Below, one piece after another: positions 24,741 to 36,778 of a stretch of DNA of 64,000 bases. The translations under genes and the position numbers were made by a program. The notes under the pieces are model-generated. The model saw nothing but the letters and a program-made list of their open reading frames with translations, was not told the origin of the DNA and made no database searches. The DNA lies in contig JBHGNT010000045.1 in the NCBI GenBank assembly GCA_043228905.1, positions 1 to 64,000 on the forward strand. The letters run 5' to 3'. This stretch comes from Azolla caroliniana (taxonomy: Eukaryota > Polypodiophyta). Within the stretch, counting starts at the first letter, position 1. Each line of letters opens with the position of its first letter.

Positions 24741-26942
24741 AGCTAGCGTTGTTAGCTTCGATTCGCATGTTTGAACACAAAAATCCGATATGACACGAGC
24801 CAGGTATGAACATTTTAATTTACTCAAGGGCTCCTCTCAACTCCCTCCTCATGTTTGCTAATTTTGTCATGTCTCTTGACCTGAGTTTCAAAATCTTGAT
24901 TTTTTAATTCCATATCATAGCTAGCGTTGTTAGCTTCGATTGGCATGTTTGAACACGAAAATCCGATATCACACGAGCCAGGTATGAACATTTTAATTTA
25001 CCTCCTGACTCTTCTCAACTCACTCCTCAAATTTGGTAATTTCGTCATGTCTCTCGACCAGAGTTTCAAAATCTTGATTTTTTAATTCCATAGCATAGCT
25101 AGCGTTGTTAGCTTCGATTCGCATGTCTGAACACAAAAATCCGATATTACACCAGCCAGGTATGAACATTTTCATTTACTCAAGGGCTCCTCTCAACTCA
25201 CTACTCAAATTTGGTAATTTCGTCATGTCTCTCGACCAGATTTTCAAAATCTTGATTTTTTAATTCCATAGCATAGCTAGCGTTGTTAGCTTCGATTCGC
25301 ATGTTTGAACCCAAAAATCCGATATTACACCAGCCAGGTATGAACATTTTCATTTACTCAAGGGCTCCTCTCAACTCCCTCCTCATGTTTGCTAATTTTG
25401 TCATGTCTCTCGACCTGAGTTTCAAAATCTTGATTTTTTAATTCCATATCATAGCTAGCGTTGTTAGCTTCGATTCGCATGTTTGAACACAAAAATCCGA
25501 TATCACACGAGCCAGGTATGAACATTTTCATTTACTCCAGGGCTCATCTCAACTCACTACTCAAATTTGGTAATTTCGTCATGTCTCTCGACCAGAGTTT
25601 CAAAATCTTGATTTTTTAAGTCCATATCATAGCTAGCGTTGTTAGCTTCGATTCGCATGTTTGAACACAAAAATCCGATATTACACGAGCGAGGTATGAA
25701 CATTTTAATTTACTCAAGGGCTCTTCTCAACTCACTCCTCAAATTTGGTAATTTCGTCATGTCTCTCGACCAGAGTTTCAAAATCTTCATTTTTTAATTC
25801 CATAGCATAGCTAGCGTTGTTAGCTTCGATTCGCATGTTTGAACACAAAAATCCGATATCACACGAACCAGGTATGAACATTTTAATTTACTCAAGGGCT
25901 TCTTTCAACTCCCTCCTCAAATTTGCTAATTTCGTCATGTCTCACGACCTGAGTTTCAAAATCTTCATTTTTTAATTCCATATCATAGCTAGCATTGTTA
26001 GCTTCGTTACGCATGTTTGAACACAAAAATCCGATATTACACGAGCCAGGTATGAACATTTTCATTTACTCAAGGGCTCATCTCAACTCACTACTCAAAT
26101 TTGGTAATTTCGTCATGTCTCTCGACCAGAGTTTCAAAATCTTCATTTTTTAATTCCATAGCATAGCTAGCGTTGTTAGCTTCGATTCGCATGTTTGAAC
26201 ACAAAAATCCGATATCACACGAGCTAGGTATGAACATTTTAATTTACTCAAGGGCTTCTCTCAACTCCCTCCTCATGTTTGCTAATTTCGTCATGTCTCT
26301 CGACCTGTGTTTCAAAATCTTGATTTTTTAATTCCATATCATAGCTAGCGTTGTTAGCTTCGATTGGCATGTTTGAACACGAAAATCCGATAATACACGA
26401 TCCAGGTATGAACATTTTCATTTACTCAAGGGCTCTTCTCTACTCACTCCTCAAATTTGCTAATTTCGTCATGTCTCTCGACCAGAGTTTCAAAATCTTG
26501 ATTTTTTAATTCCATATCATAGCTAGCATTGTTAGCTTCGATTCGCATGTTTGAACACAAAAATCCGATATGACACGAGCCAGGTATGAACATTTTCATT
26601 TACTCAAGGGCTCTTCTCAACTCACTCCTCAAATTTGGTAATTTCGTCATGTCTCTCGACCAGAGTTTCAAAATATTGATTTTTTAAGTGCATATCATAG
26701 CTAGCGTTGTTAGCTTCGATTCGCATGTTTGAACACAAACATCGGATATCACACGAGCCAGGTATGAACATTTTAATTTACTCAAGGGCTCCTCTCAACT
26801 CCCTCCTCATGTTTGCTAATTTCGTCATGTCTCTCGACCTGTGTTTCAGAATCTTGATTTTTTAAGTCCATATCATAGCTAGCGTTGTTAGCTTCGATTC
26901 GCATGTTTGAACACAAAAATCCGATATCACACGAGCCAGGTA
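23409..26942. repeat. 3.5-kb segment duplicated at 9836-bp offset (left copy)
   Basis: This stretch matches 33245-36778. The offset of 9836 bp equals 56 monomers minus two 67-bp deletions plus two 1-bp insertions, all of which lie between the copies. Shared markers include cctcctcagg (near 23423/33259), the tgaaggg monomers, gcatgtctgaac (25121/34957), the acgagcgagg monomer (near 25684/35520) and the gataatac/cgatcc monomer. Private changes of this copy include gaacccaaa (near 25308), attttcaaa (near 25240) and gtctcacgac (near 25939). The 18-mer block appears to be an expansion within a once-contiguous segment. Confidence 0.85.
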
Positions 26943-27242
26943 TGAACATTTTCATTTACTCAAGGGCTCCTCTCAACTCCCTCCTCATGTTTGCTAATTT
27001 TGTCATGTCTCTTGACCTGAGTTTCAAAATCTTGATTTTTTAATTCCATATCATAGCTAGCGTTGTTAGCTTCGATTGGCATGTTTGAACACGAAAATCC
27101 GATATCACACGAGCCAGGTATGAACATTTTAATTTACCTCCTGACTCTTCTCAACTCACTCCTCAAATTTGGTAATTTCGTCATGTCTCTCGACCAGAGT
27201 TTCAAAATCTTGATTTTTTAATTCCATAGCATAGCTAGCGTT

Positions 27243-27353
27243 GTTAGCTTCGATTCGCATGTCTGAACACAAAAATCCGATATTACACCAGCCAGGTATG
27301 AACATTTTCATTTACTCAAGGGCTCCTCTCAACTCCATAGCATAGCTAGCGTT
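27243..27353. repeat. Truncated 111-bp monomer
   Basis: The monomer jumps from ctcctctcaactcc straight to atagcatagctagcg at 27333-27347 and loses 67 bp (monomer positions about 96-162). The two parental ends are aactcc and aattcc, so the junction has only about 3 bp of matching sequence (tcc). This looks like microhomology-mediated deletion or a template switch rather than unequal crossing-over in register. Sequence to the left resembles the gcatgtctgaac monomer at 25121, and sequence to the right resembles the atagcatag/tgatgtttt pair at about 24020-24190. Confidence 0.93.
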
Positions 27354-29302
27354 GTTAGCTTCGATTCGCATGTTTGAACACAAAAATCCGATATTACACG
27401 AGCCAGGTATGAACATTTTCATTTACTCAAGGGCTCCTCTCAACTCCCTCCTCATGTTTGCTAATTTTGTCATGTCTCTCGACCTGAGTTTCAAAATCTT
27501 GATGTTTTAATTCCATATCATAGCTAGCGTTGTTAGCTTCGATTCGCATGTTTGAACACAAAAATCCGATATCACACGAGCCAGGTATGAACATTTTCAT
27601 TTACTCAAGGGCTCCTCTCAACTCCCTCCTCATGTTTGCTAATTTCGTCATGTCTCTCGACCTGTGTTTCAAAATCTTGATTTTTTAAGTGCATATCATA
27701 ACTAGCGTTGTTAGCTTCGATTCGCATGTTTGAACACAAAAATCCGATATCACACGAGCCAGGTATGAACATTTTAATTTACTGAAGGGCTTCTCTCAAC
27801 TCCCTCCTCATGTTTGCTAATTTCGTCATGTCTCTCGACCTGAGTTTCAAAATCTTGATTTTTTAATTCCATATCATAGCTAGCATTGTTAGCTTCAATT
27901 CGCATGTTTGAACACAAAAATCCGATATGACACGAGCCAGGTATGAACATTTTCATTTACTCCAGGGCTCATCTCAACTCACTACTCAAATTTGGTAATT
28001 TCGTCATGTCTCTCGACCAGAGTTTCAAAATCTTGATTTTTTAATTCCATATCATAGCTAGCGTTGTTAGCTTCGATTCGCATGTTTGAACACAAAAATC
28101 CGATATTACACGAGCGAGGTATGAACATTTTAATTTACTCAAGGGCTCTTCTCAACTCACTCCTCAAATTTGGTAATTTCGTCATGTCTCTCGACCAGAG
28201 TTTCAAAATCTTCATTTTTTAATTCCATAGCATAGCTAGCGTTGTTAGCTTCGATTCGCATGTTTGAACACAAAAATCCGATATCACACGAACCAGGTAT
28301 GAACATTTTAATTTACTCAAGGGCTTCTCTCAACTCCCTCCTCAAATTTGCTAATTTCGTCATGTCTCTCGACCTGAGTTTCAAAATCTTCATTTTTTAA
28401 TTCCATATCATAGCTAGCATTGTTAGCTTCGTTACGCATGTTTGAACACAAAAATCCGATATTACACGAGCCAGGTATGAACATTTTCATTTACTCAAGG
28501 GCTCATCTCAACTCACTACTCAAATTTGGTAATTTCGTCATGTCTCTCGACCAGAGTTTCAAAATCTTCATTTTTTAAGTCCATAGCATAGCTAGCGTTG
28601 TTAGCTTCGATTCGCATGTTTGAACACAAAAATCCGATATCACACGAGCTAGGTATGAACATTTTAATTTACTCAAGGGCTTCTCTCAACTCCCTCCTCA
28701 TGTTTGCTAATTTCGTCATGTCTCTCGACCTGTGTTTCAAAATCTTGATTTTTTAATTCCATATCATAGCTAGCGTTGTTAGCTTCGATTGGCATGTTTG
28801 AACACGAAAATCCGATAATACGCGATCCAGGTATGAACATTTTCATTTACTCAAGGGCTCTTCTCTACTCACTCCTCAAATTTGCTAATTTCGTCATGTC
28901 TCTCGACCAGAGTTTCAAAATCTTGATTTTTTAATTCCATATCATAGCTAGCATTGTTAGCTTCGATTCGCATGTTTGAACACAAAAATCCGATATCACA
29001 CGAGCCAGGTATGAACATTTTAATTTACCTCCTGACTCTTCTCAACTCACTCCTCAAATTTGGTAATTTCGTCATGTCTCTCGGATAGAGTTTTCAAAAT
29101 ATTGATTTTTTATTTCGATATCATAGGTAGTTTTGTTAGCTTCGATTCGCATGTTTGAACACAAACATCGGATATCACACGAGCCAGGTATGAACATTTT
29201 AATTTACTCAAGGGCTCCTCTCAACTCCCTCCTCATGTTTGCTAATTTCGTCATGTCTCTCGACCTGTGTTTCAAAATCTTGATTTTTTAATTCCATATC
29301 AT

Positions 29303-29319
29303 AGCTAGCGTTGCTAGCT
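29303..29319. other. Perfect 17-bp dyad (agctagc-gtt-gctagct), first of 12
   Basis: Most monomers read agctagcgttgttagct, an imperfect inverted repeat with 5-bp arms. In 12 monomers a T-to-C change gives two 7-bp arms around a 3-base loop, each arm containing gctagc. Starts are 29303, 32441, 48820, 52025, 52382, 53628, 56833, 57190, 59149, 61463, 63243 and 63600. Ten of the twelve lie in the right quarter of the window, and their spacings equal the local HOR periods (4808, 1959, 12643, 3138). Cruciform or protein binding is possible but not shown. Confidence 0.85.
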
Positions 29320-30380
29320 TCGATTCGCATGTTTGAACACAAAAATCCGATATCACACGAGCCAGGTATCAACATTTTAATTTACTCAAGGGCTTCTCTC
29401 AACTCCCTCCTCATGTTTGCTAATTTCGTCATGTCTCTCGACTTGAGTTTCAAAATCTTGATTTTTTAATTCCATATCATAGCTAGCATTGTTAGCTTCA
29501 ATTCGCATGTTTGAACACAAAAATCCGATATCACACGAGCCAGGTATGAACATTTTAATTTACTCAAGGGCTTCTCTCAACTCCCTCCTCATGTTTGCTA
29601 ATTTCGTCATGTCTCTCGACCTGAGTTTCAAAATCTTGATTTTTTAATTCCATATCATAGCTAGCATTGTTAGCTTCGATTCGCATGTTTGAACACAAAA
29701 ATCCGATATGACACGAGCCAGGTATGAACATTTTCATTTACTCAAGGGCTCTTCTCAACTCACTCCTCAAATTTGGTAATTTCGTCATGTCTCTCGACCA
29801 GAGTTTCAAAATATTGATTTTTTAAGTGCATATCATAGCTAGCGTTGTTAGCTTCGATTCGCATGTTTGAACACAAACATCGGATATCACACGAGCCAGG
29901 TATGAACATTTTAATTTACTCAAGGGCTCCTCTCAACTCCCTCCTCATGTTTGCTAATTTCGTCATGTCTCTCGACCTGTGTTTCAGAATCTTGATTTTT
30001 TAAGTCCATATCATAGCTAGCGTTGTTAGCTTCGATTCGCATGTTTGAACACAAAAATCCGATATCACACGAGCCAGGTATGAACATTTTCATTTACTCA
30101 AGGGCTCCTCTCAACTCCCTCCTCATGTTTGCTAATTTTGTCATGTCTCTTGACCTGAGTTTCAAAATCTTGATTTTTTAATTCCATATCATAGCTAGCG
30201 TTGTTAGCTTCGATTGGCATGTTTGAACACGAAAATCCGATATCACACGAGCCAGGTATGAACATTTTAATTTACCTCCTGACTCTTCTCAACTCACTCC
30301 TCAAATTTGGTAATTTCGTCATGTCTCTCGACCAGAGTTTCAAAATCTTGATTTTTTAATTCCATAGCATAGCTAGCGTT

Positions 30381-30491
30381 GTTAGCTTCGATTCGCATGT
30401 CTGAACACAAAAATCCGATATTACACCAGCCAGGTATGAACATTTTCATTTACTCAAGGGCTCCTCTCAACTCCATAGCATAGCTAGCGTT
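30381..30491. repeat. Truncated 111-bp monomer, second copy
   Basis: It has the same 67-bp deletion and junction (ctccatagcatag at 30471) as the copy 3138 bp upstream, with matching flanks. A single deletion followed by duplication of the 3138-bp unit is the simplest explanation. Confidence 0.93.
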
Positions 30492-33244
30492 GTTAGCTTC
30501 GATTCGCATGTTTGAACACAAAAATCCGATATTACACGAGCCAGGTATGAACATTTTCATTTACTCAAGGGCTCCTCTCAACTCCCTCCTCATGTTTGCT
30601 AATTTTGTCATGTCTCTCGACCTGAGTTTCAAAATCTTGATGTTTTAATTCCATATCATAGCTAGCGTTGTTAGCTTCGATTCGCATGTTTGAACACAAA
30701 AATCCGATATCACACGAGCCAGGTATGAACATTTTCATTTACTCAAGGGCTCCTCTCAACTCCCTCCTCATGTTTGCTAATTTCGTCATGTCTCTCGACC
30801 TGTGTTTCAAAATCTTGATTTTTTAAGTGCATATCATAACTAGCGTTGTTAGCTTCGATTCGCATGTTTGAACACAAAAATCCGATATCACACGAGCCAG
30901 GTATGAACATTTTAATTTACTGAAGGGCTTCTCTCAACTCCCTCCTCATGTTTGCTAATTTCGTCATGTCTCTCGACCTGAGTTTCAAAATCTTGATTTT
31001 TTAATTCCATATCATAGCTAGCATTGTTAGCTTCAATTCGCATGTTTGAACACAAAAATCCGATATGACACGAGCCAGGTATGAACATTTTCATTTACTC
31101 CAGGGCTCATCTCAACTCACTACTCAAATTTGGTAATTTCGTCATGTCTCTCGACCAGAGTTTCAAAATCTTGATTTTTTAATTCCATATCATAGCTAGC
31201 GTTGTTAGCTTCGATTCGCATGTTTGAACACAAAAATCCGATATTACACGAGCGAGGTATGAACATTTTAATTTACTCAAGGGCTCTTCTCAACTCACTC
31301 CTCAAATTTGGTAATTTCGTCATGTCTCTCGACCAGAGTTTCAAAATCTTCATTTTTTAATTCCATAGCATAGCTAGCGTTGTTAGCTTCGATTCGCATG
31401 TTTGAACACAAAAATCCGATATCACACGAACCAGGTATGAACATTTTAATTTACTCAAGGGCTTCTCTCAACTCCCTCCTCAAATTTGCTAATTTCGTCA
31501 TGTCTCTCGACCTGAGTTTCAAAATCTTCATTTTTTAATTCCATATCATAGCTAGCATTGTTAGCTTCGTTACGCATGTTTGAACACAAAAATCCGATAT
31601 TACACGAGCCAGGTATGAACATTTTCATTTACTCAAGGGCTCATCTCAACTCACTACTCAAATTTGGTAATTTCGTCATGTCTCTCGACCAGAGTTTCAA
31701 AATCTTCATTTTTTAAGTCCATAGCATAGCTAGCGTTGTTAGCTTCGATTCGCATGTTTGAACACAAAAATCCGATATCACACGAGCTAGGTATGAACAT
31801 TTTAATTTACTCAAGGGCTTCTCTCAACTCCCTCCTCATGTTTGCTAATTTCGTCATGTCTCTCGACCTGTGTTTCAAAATCTTGATTTTTTAATTCCAT
31901 ATCATAGCTAGCGTTGTTAGCTTCGATTGGCATGTTTGAACACGAAAATCCGATAATACACGATCCAGGTATGAACATTTTCATTTACTCAAGGGCTCTT
32001 CTCTACTCACTCCTCAAATTTGCTAATTTCGTCATGTCTCTCGACCAGAGTTTCAAAATCTTGATTTTTTAATTCCATATCATAGCTAGCATTGTTAGCT
32101 TCGATTCGCATGTTTGAACACAAAAATCCGATATCACACGAGCCAGGTATGAACATTTTAATTTACCTCCTGACTCTTCTCAACTCACTCCTCAAATTTG
32201 GTAATTTCGTCATGTCTCTCGGATAGAGTTTTCAAAATATTGATTTTTTATTTCGATATCATAGGTAGTTTTGTTAGCTTCGATTCGCATGTTTGAACAC
32301 AAACATCGGATATCACACGAGCCAGGTATGAACATTTTAATTTACTCAAGGGCTCCTCTCAACTCCCTCCTCATGTTTGCTAATTTCGTCATGTCTCTCG
32401 ACCTGTGTTTCAAAATCTTGATTTTTTAATTCCATATCATAGCTAGCGTTGCTAGCTTCGATTCGCATGTTTGAACACAAAAATCCGATATCACACGAGC
32501 CAGGTATCAACATTTTAATTTACTCAAGGGCTTCTCTCAACTCCCTCCTCATGTTTGCTAATTTCGTCATGTCTCTCGACTTGAGTTTCAAAATCTTGAT
32601 TTTTTAATTCCATATCATAGCTAGCATTGTTAGCTTCAATTCGCATGTTTGAACACAAAAATCCGATATCACACGAGCCAGGTATGAACATTTTAATTTA
32701 CTCAAGGGCTTCTCTCAACTCCCTCCTCATGTTTGCTAATTTCGTCATGTCTCTCGACCTGAGTTTCAAAATCTTGATTTTTTAATTCCATATCATAGCT
32801 AGCATTGTTAGCTTCGATTCGCATGTTTGAACACAAAAATCCGATATGACACGAGCCAGGTATGAACATTTTCATTTACTCAAGGGCTCTTCTCAACTCA
32901 CTCCTCAAATTTGGTAATTTCGTCATGTCTCTCGACCAGAGTTTCAAAATATTGATTTTTTAAGTGCATATCATAGCTAGCGTTGTTAGCTTCGATTCGC
33001 ATGTTTGAACACAAACATCGGATATCACACGAGCCAGGTATGAACATTTTTATTTACTCAAGGGCTCCTCTCAACTCCCTCCTCATGTTTGCTAATTTCG
33101 TCATGTCTCTCGACCTGTGTTTCAGAATCTTGATTTTTTAAGTCCATATCATAGCTAGCGTTGTTAGCTTCGATTCGCATGTTTGAACACAAAAATCCGA
33201 TATCACACGAGCCAGGTATGAACATTTTCATTTACTCAAGGGCT

Positions 33245-36200
33245 CCTCTCAACTCCCTCCTCAGGTTTGCTAATTTCGTCATGTCTCTCGACCTGTGTTT
33301 CAAAATCTTGATTTTTTAATTCCATATCATAGCTAGCGTTGTTAGCTTCGATTCGCATGTTTGAACACAAAAATCCGATATCACACGAGCCAGGTATGAA
33401 CATTTTAATTTACTGAAGGGCTTCTCTCAACTCCCTCCTCATGTTTGCTAATTTCGTCATGTCTCTCGACTTGAGTTTCAAAATCTTGATTTTTTAATTC
33501 CATATCATAGCTAGCATTGTTAGCTTCGATTCGCATGTTTGAACACAAAAATCCGATATGACACGAGCCAGGTATGAACATTTTCATTTACTCAAGGGCT
33601 CTTCTCAACTCACTCCTCAAATTTGGTAATTTCGTCATGTCTCTCGACCTGAGTTTCAAAATATTGATTTTTTAATTCCATATCATAGCTAGCATTGTTA
33701 GCTTCGATTGGCATGTTTGAACACAAAAATCCGATATTACACGAGCCAGGTATGAACATTTTCATTTACTCAAGGGCTCCTCTCAACTCCCTCCTCAAAT
33801 TTGGTAATTTCGTCATGTCTCTCGACCAGAGTTTCAAAATCTTCATTTTTTAATTCCATAGCATAGCTAGCGTTGTTAGCTTCGATTCGCATGTTTGAAC
33901 ACAAAAATCCGATATTACACGAGCCAGGTATGAACATTTTCATTTACTCAAGGGCTCCTCTCAACTCCCTCCTCATGTTTGCTAATTTTGTCATGTCTCT
34001 CGACCTGAGTTTCAAAATCTTGATGTTTTAATTCCATATCATAGCTAGCGTTGTTAGCTTCGATTCGCATGTTTGAACACAAAAATCCGATATCACACGA
34101 GCCAGGTATGAACATTTTCATTTACTCAAGGGCTCCTCTCAACTCCCTCCTCATGTTTGCTAATTTCGTCATGTCTCTCGACCTGTGTTTCAAAATCTTG
34201 ATTTTTTAAGTGCATATCATAACTAGCGTTGTTAGCTTCGATTCGCATGTTTGAACACAAAAATCCGATATCACACGAGCCAGGTATGAACATTTTAATT
34301 TACTGAAGGGCTTCTCTCAACTCCCTCCTCATGTTTGCTAATTTCGTCATGTCTCTCGACCTGAGTTTCAAAATCTTGATTTTTTAATTCCATATCATAG
34401 CTAGCATTGTTAGCTTCAATTCGCATGTTTGAACACAAAAATCCGATATGACACGAGCCAGGTATGAACATTTTCATTTACTCAAGGGCTCTTCTCAACT
34501 CACTCCTCAAATTTGGTAATTTCGTCATGTCTCTCGACCTGAGTTTCAAAATATTGATTTTTTAATTCCATATCATAGCTAGCGTTGTTAGCTTCGATTC
34601 GCATGTTTGAACACAAAAATCCGATATGACACGAGCCAGGTATGAACATTTTAATTTACTCAAGGGCTCCTCTCAACTCCCTCCTCATGTTTGCTAATTT
34701 TGTCATGTCTCTTGACCTGAGTTTCAAAATCTTGATTTTTTAATTCCATATCATAGCTAGCGTTGTTAGCTTCGATTGGCATGTTTGAACACGAAAATCC
34801 GATATCACACGAGCCAGGTATGAACATTTTAATTTACCTCCTGACTCTTCTCAACTCACTCCTCAAATTTGGTAATTTCGTCATGTCTCTCGACCAGAGT
34901 TTCAAAATCTTGATTTTTTAATTCCATAGCATAGCTAGCGTTGTTAGCTTCGATTCGCATGTCTGAACACAAAAATCCGATATTACACCAGCCAGGTATG
35001 AACATTTTCATTTACTCAAGGGCTCCTCTCAACTCACTACTCAAATTTGGTAATTTCGTCATGTCTCTCGACCAGAGTTTGAAAATCTTGATTTTTTAAT
35101 TCCATAGCATAGCTAGCGTTGTTAGCTTCGATTCGCATGTTTGAACACAAAAATCCGATATTACACCAGCCAGGTATGAACATTTTCATTTACTCAAGGG
35201 CTCCTCTCAACTCCCTCCTCATGTTTGCTAATTTTGTCATGTCTCTCGACCTGAGTTTCAAAATCTTGATTTTTTAATTCCATATCATAGCTAGCGTTGT
35301 TAGCTTCGATTCGCATGTTTGAACACAAAAATCCGATATCACACGAGCCAGGTATGAACATTTTCATTTACTCCAGGGCTCATCTCAACTCACTACTCAA
35401 ATTTGGTAATTTCGTCATGTCTCTCGACCAGAGTTTCAAAATCTTGATTTTTTAAGTCCATATCATAGCTAGCGTTGTTAGCTTCGATTCGCATGTTTGA
35501 ACACAAAAATCCGATATTACACGAGCGAGGTATGAACATTTTAATTTACTCAAGGGCTCTTCTCAACTCACTCCTCAAATTTGGTAATTTCGTCATGTCT
35601 CTCGACCAGAGTTTCAAAATCTTCATTTTTTAATTCCATAGCATAGCTAGCGTTGTTAGCTTCGATTCGCATGTTTGAACACAAAAATCCGATATCACAC
35701 GAACCAGGTATGAACATTTTAATTTACTCAAGGGCTTCTCTCAACTCCCTCCTCAAATTTGCTAATTTCGTCATGTCTCTCGACCTGAGTTTCAAAATCT
35801 TCATTTTTTAATTCCATATCATAGCTAGCATTGTTAGCTTCGTTACGCATGTTTGAACACAAAAATCCGATATTACACGAGCCAGGTATGAACATTTTCA
35901 TTTACTCAAGGGCTCTTCTCAACTCACTACTCAAATTTGGTAATTTCGTCATGTCTCTCGACCAGAGTTTCAAAATCTTCATTTTTTAATTCCATAGCAT
36001 AGCTAGCGTTGTTAGCTTCGATTCGCATGTTTGAACACAAAAATCCGATATCACACGAGCTAGGTATGAACATTTTAATTTACTCAAGGGCTTCTCTCAA
36101 CTCCCTCCTCATGTTTGCTAATTTCGTCATGTCTCTCGACCTGTGTTTCAAAATCTTGATTTTTTAATTCCATATCATAGCTAGCGTTGTTAGCTTCGAT

Positions 36201-36778
36201 TGGCATGTTTGAACACGAAAATCCGATAATACACGATCCAGGTATGAACATTTTCATTTACTCAAGGGCTCTTCTCTACTCACTCCTCAAATTTGCTAAT
36301 TTCGTCATGTCTCTCGACCAGAGTTTCAAAATCTTGATTTTTTAATTCCATATCATAGCTAGCATTGTTAGCTTCGATTCGCATGTTTGAACACAAAAAT
36401 CCGATATGACACGAGCCAGGTATGAACATTTTCATTTACTCAAGGGCTCTTCTCAACTCACTCGTCAAATTTGGTAATTTCGTCATGTCTCTCGACCAGA
36501 GTTTCAAAATATTGATTTTTTAAGTGCATATCATAGCTAGCGTTGTTAGCTTCGATTCGCATGTTTGAACACAAACATCGGATATCACACGAGCCAGGTA
36601 TGAACATTTTAATTTACTCAAGGGCTCCTCTCAACTCCCTCCTCATGTTTGCTAATTTCGTCATGTCTCTCGACCTGTGTTTCAGAATCTTGATTTTTTA
36701 AGTCCATATCATAGCTAGCGTTGTTAGCTTCGATTCGCATGTTTGAACACAAAAATCCGATATCACACGAGCCAGGTA
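33245..36778. repeat. 3.5-kb segment duplicated at 9836-bp offset (right copy)
   Basis: This is the partner of 23409-26942. The right end is set where gtatgaac...catttac in the left copy (near 26943) becomes gtatcaac...taatttac here (36779). After that point the sequence follows the 29360/32500-type monomers of the 18-mer block instead. The private ctcactcgtcaaa near 36462 is shared with 38064 in the next HOR. Confidence 0.85.

Larger units (their letters stand above)
26490..33244. repeat. 18-monomer HOR, 3138 bp, 2.15 copies, each with a truncated monomer
   Basis: Copies are about 26490-29627, 29628-32765 and 32766-33244. The register is fixed by agctagcatt at 26521, 29659 and 32797, and by the deletion junction ctccatagcatag at 27333 and 30471. 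The length is 18 x 178 - 67 + 1; the +1 is the fourth T at 29091 and 32229. Copies are near-identical: I noticed cgcgatcc (near 28820) versus acacgatcc, and tttttattta (near 33047) in the third copy. The third copy breaks into the cctcctcagg monomer of the 9836-bp duplication. Confidence 0.92.

Noticed and set aside
27243-30491. Transposon insertion or target-site duplication at the 111-bp monomers
   Set aside because: The junctions are simple 67-bp losses with no extra sequence, terminal repeats or flanking duplication.
12354-34477. Repeated 60-codon minus-strand open frames starting MKMF (12354-12536, 20009-20191, 23569, 24459, 27774, 30912, 33405, 34295)
   Set aside because: They lie wholly in satellite monomers. 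On the minus strand the usual cccttgagt has an in-frame TGA. In these copies one change (plus-strand ctcaagg to ctgaagg) turns it into TCA and the frame runs a few codons further to TAA. 178 is not a multiple of 3, so no frame persists between monomers. The sequence identity comes from HOR copying, not protein selection.
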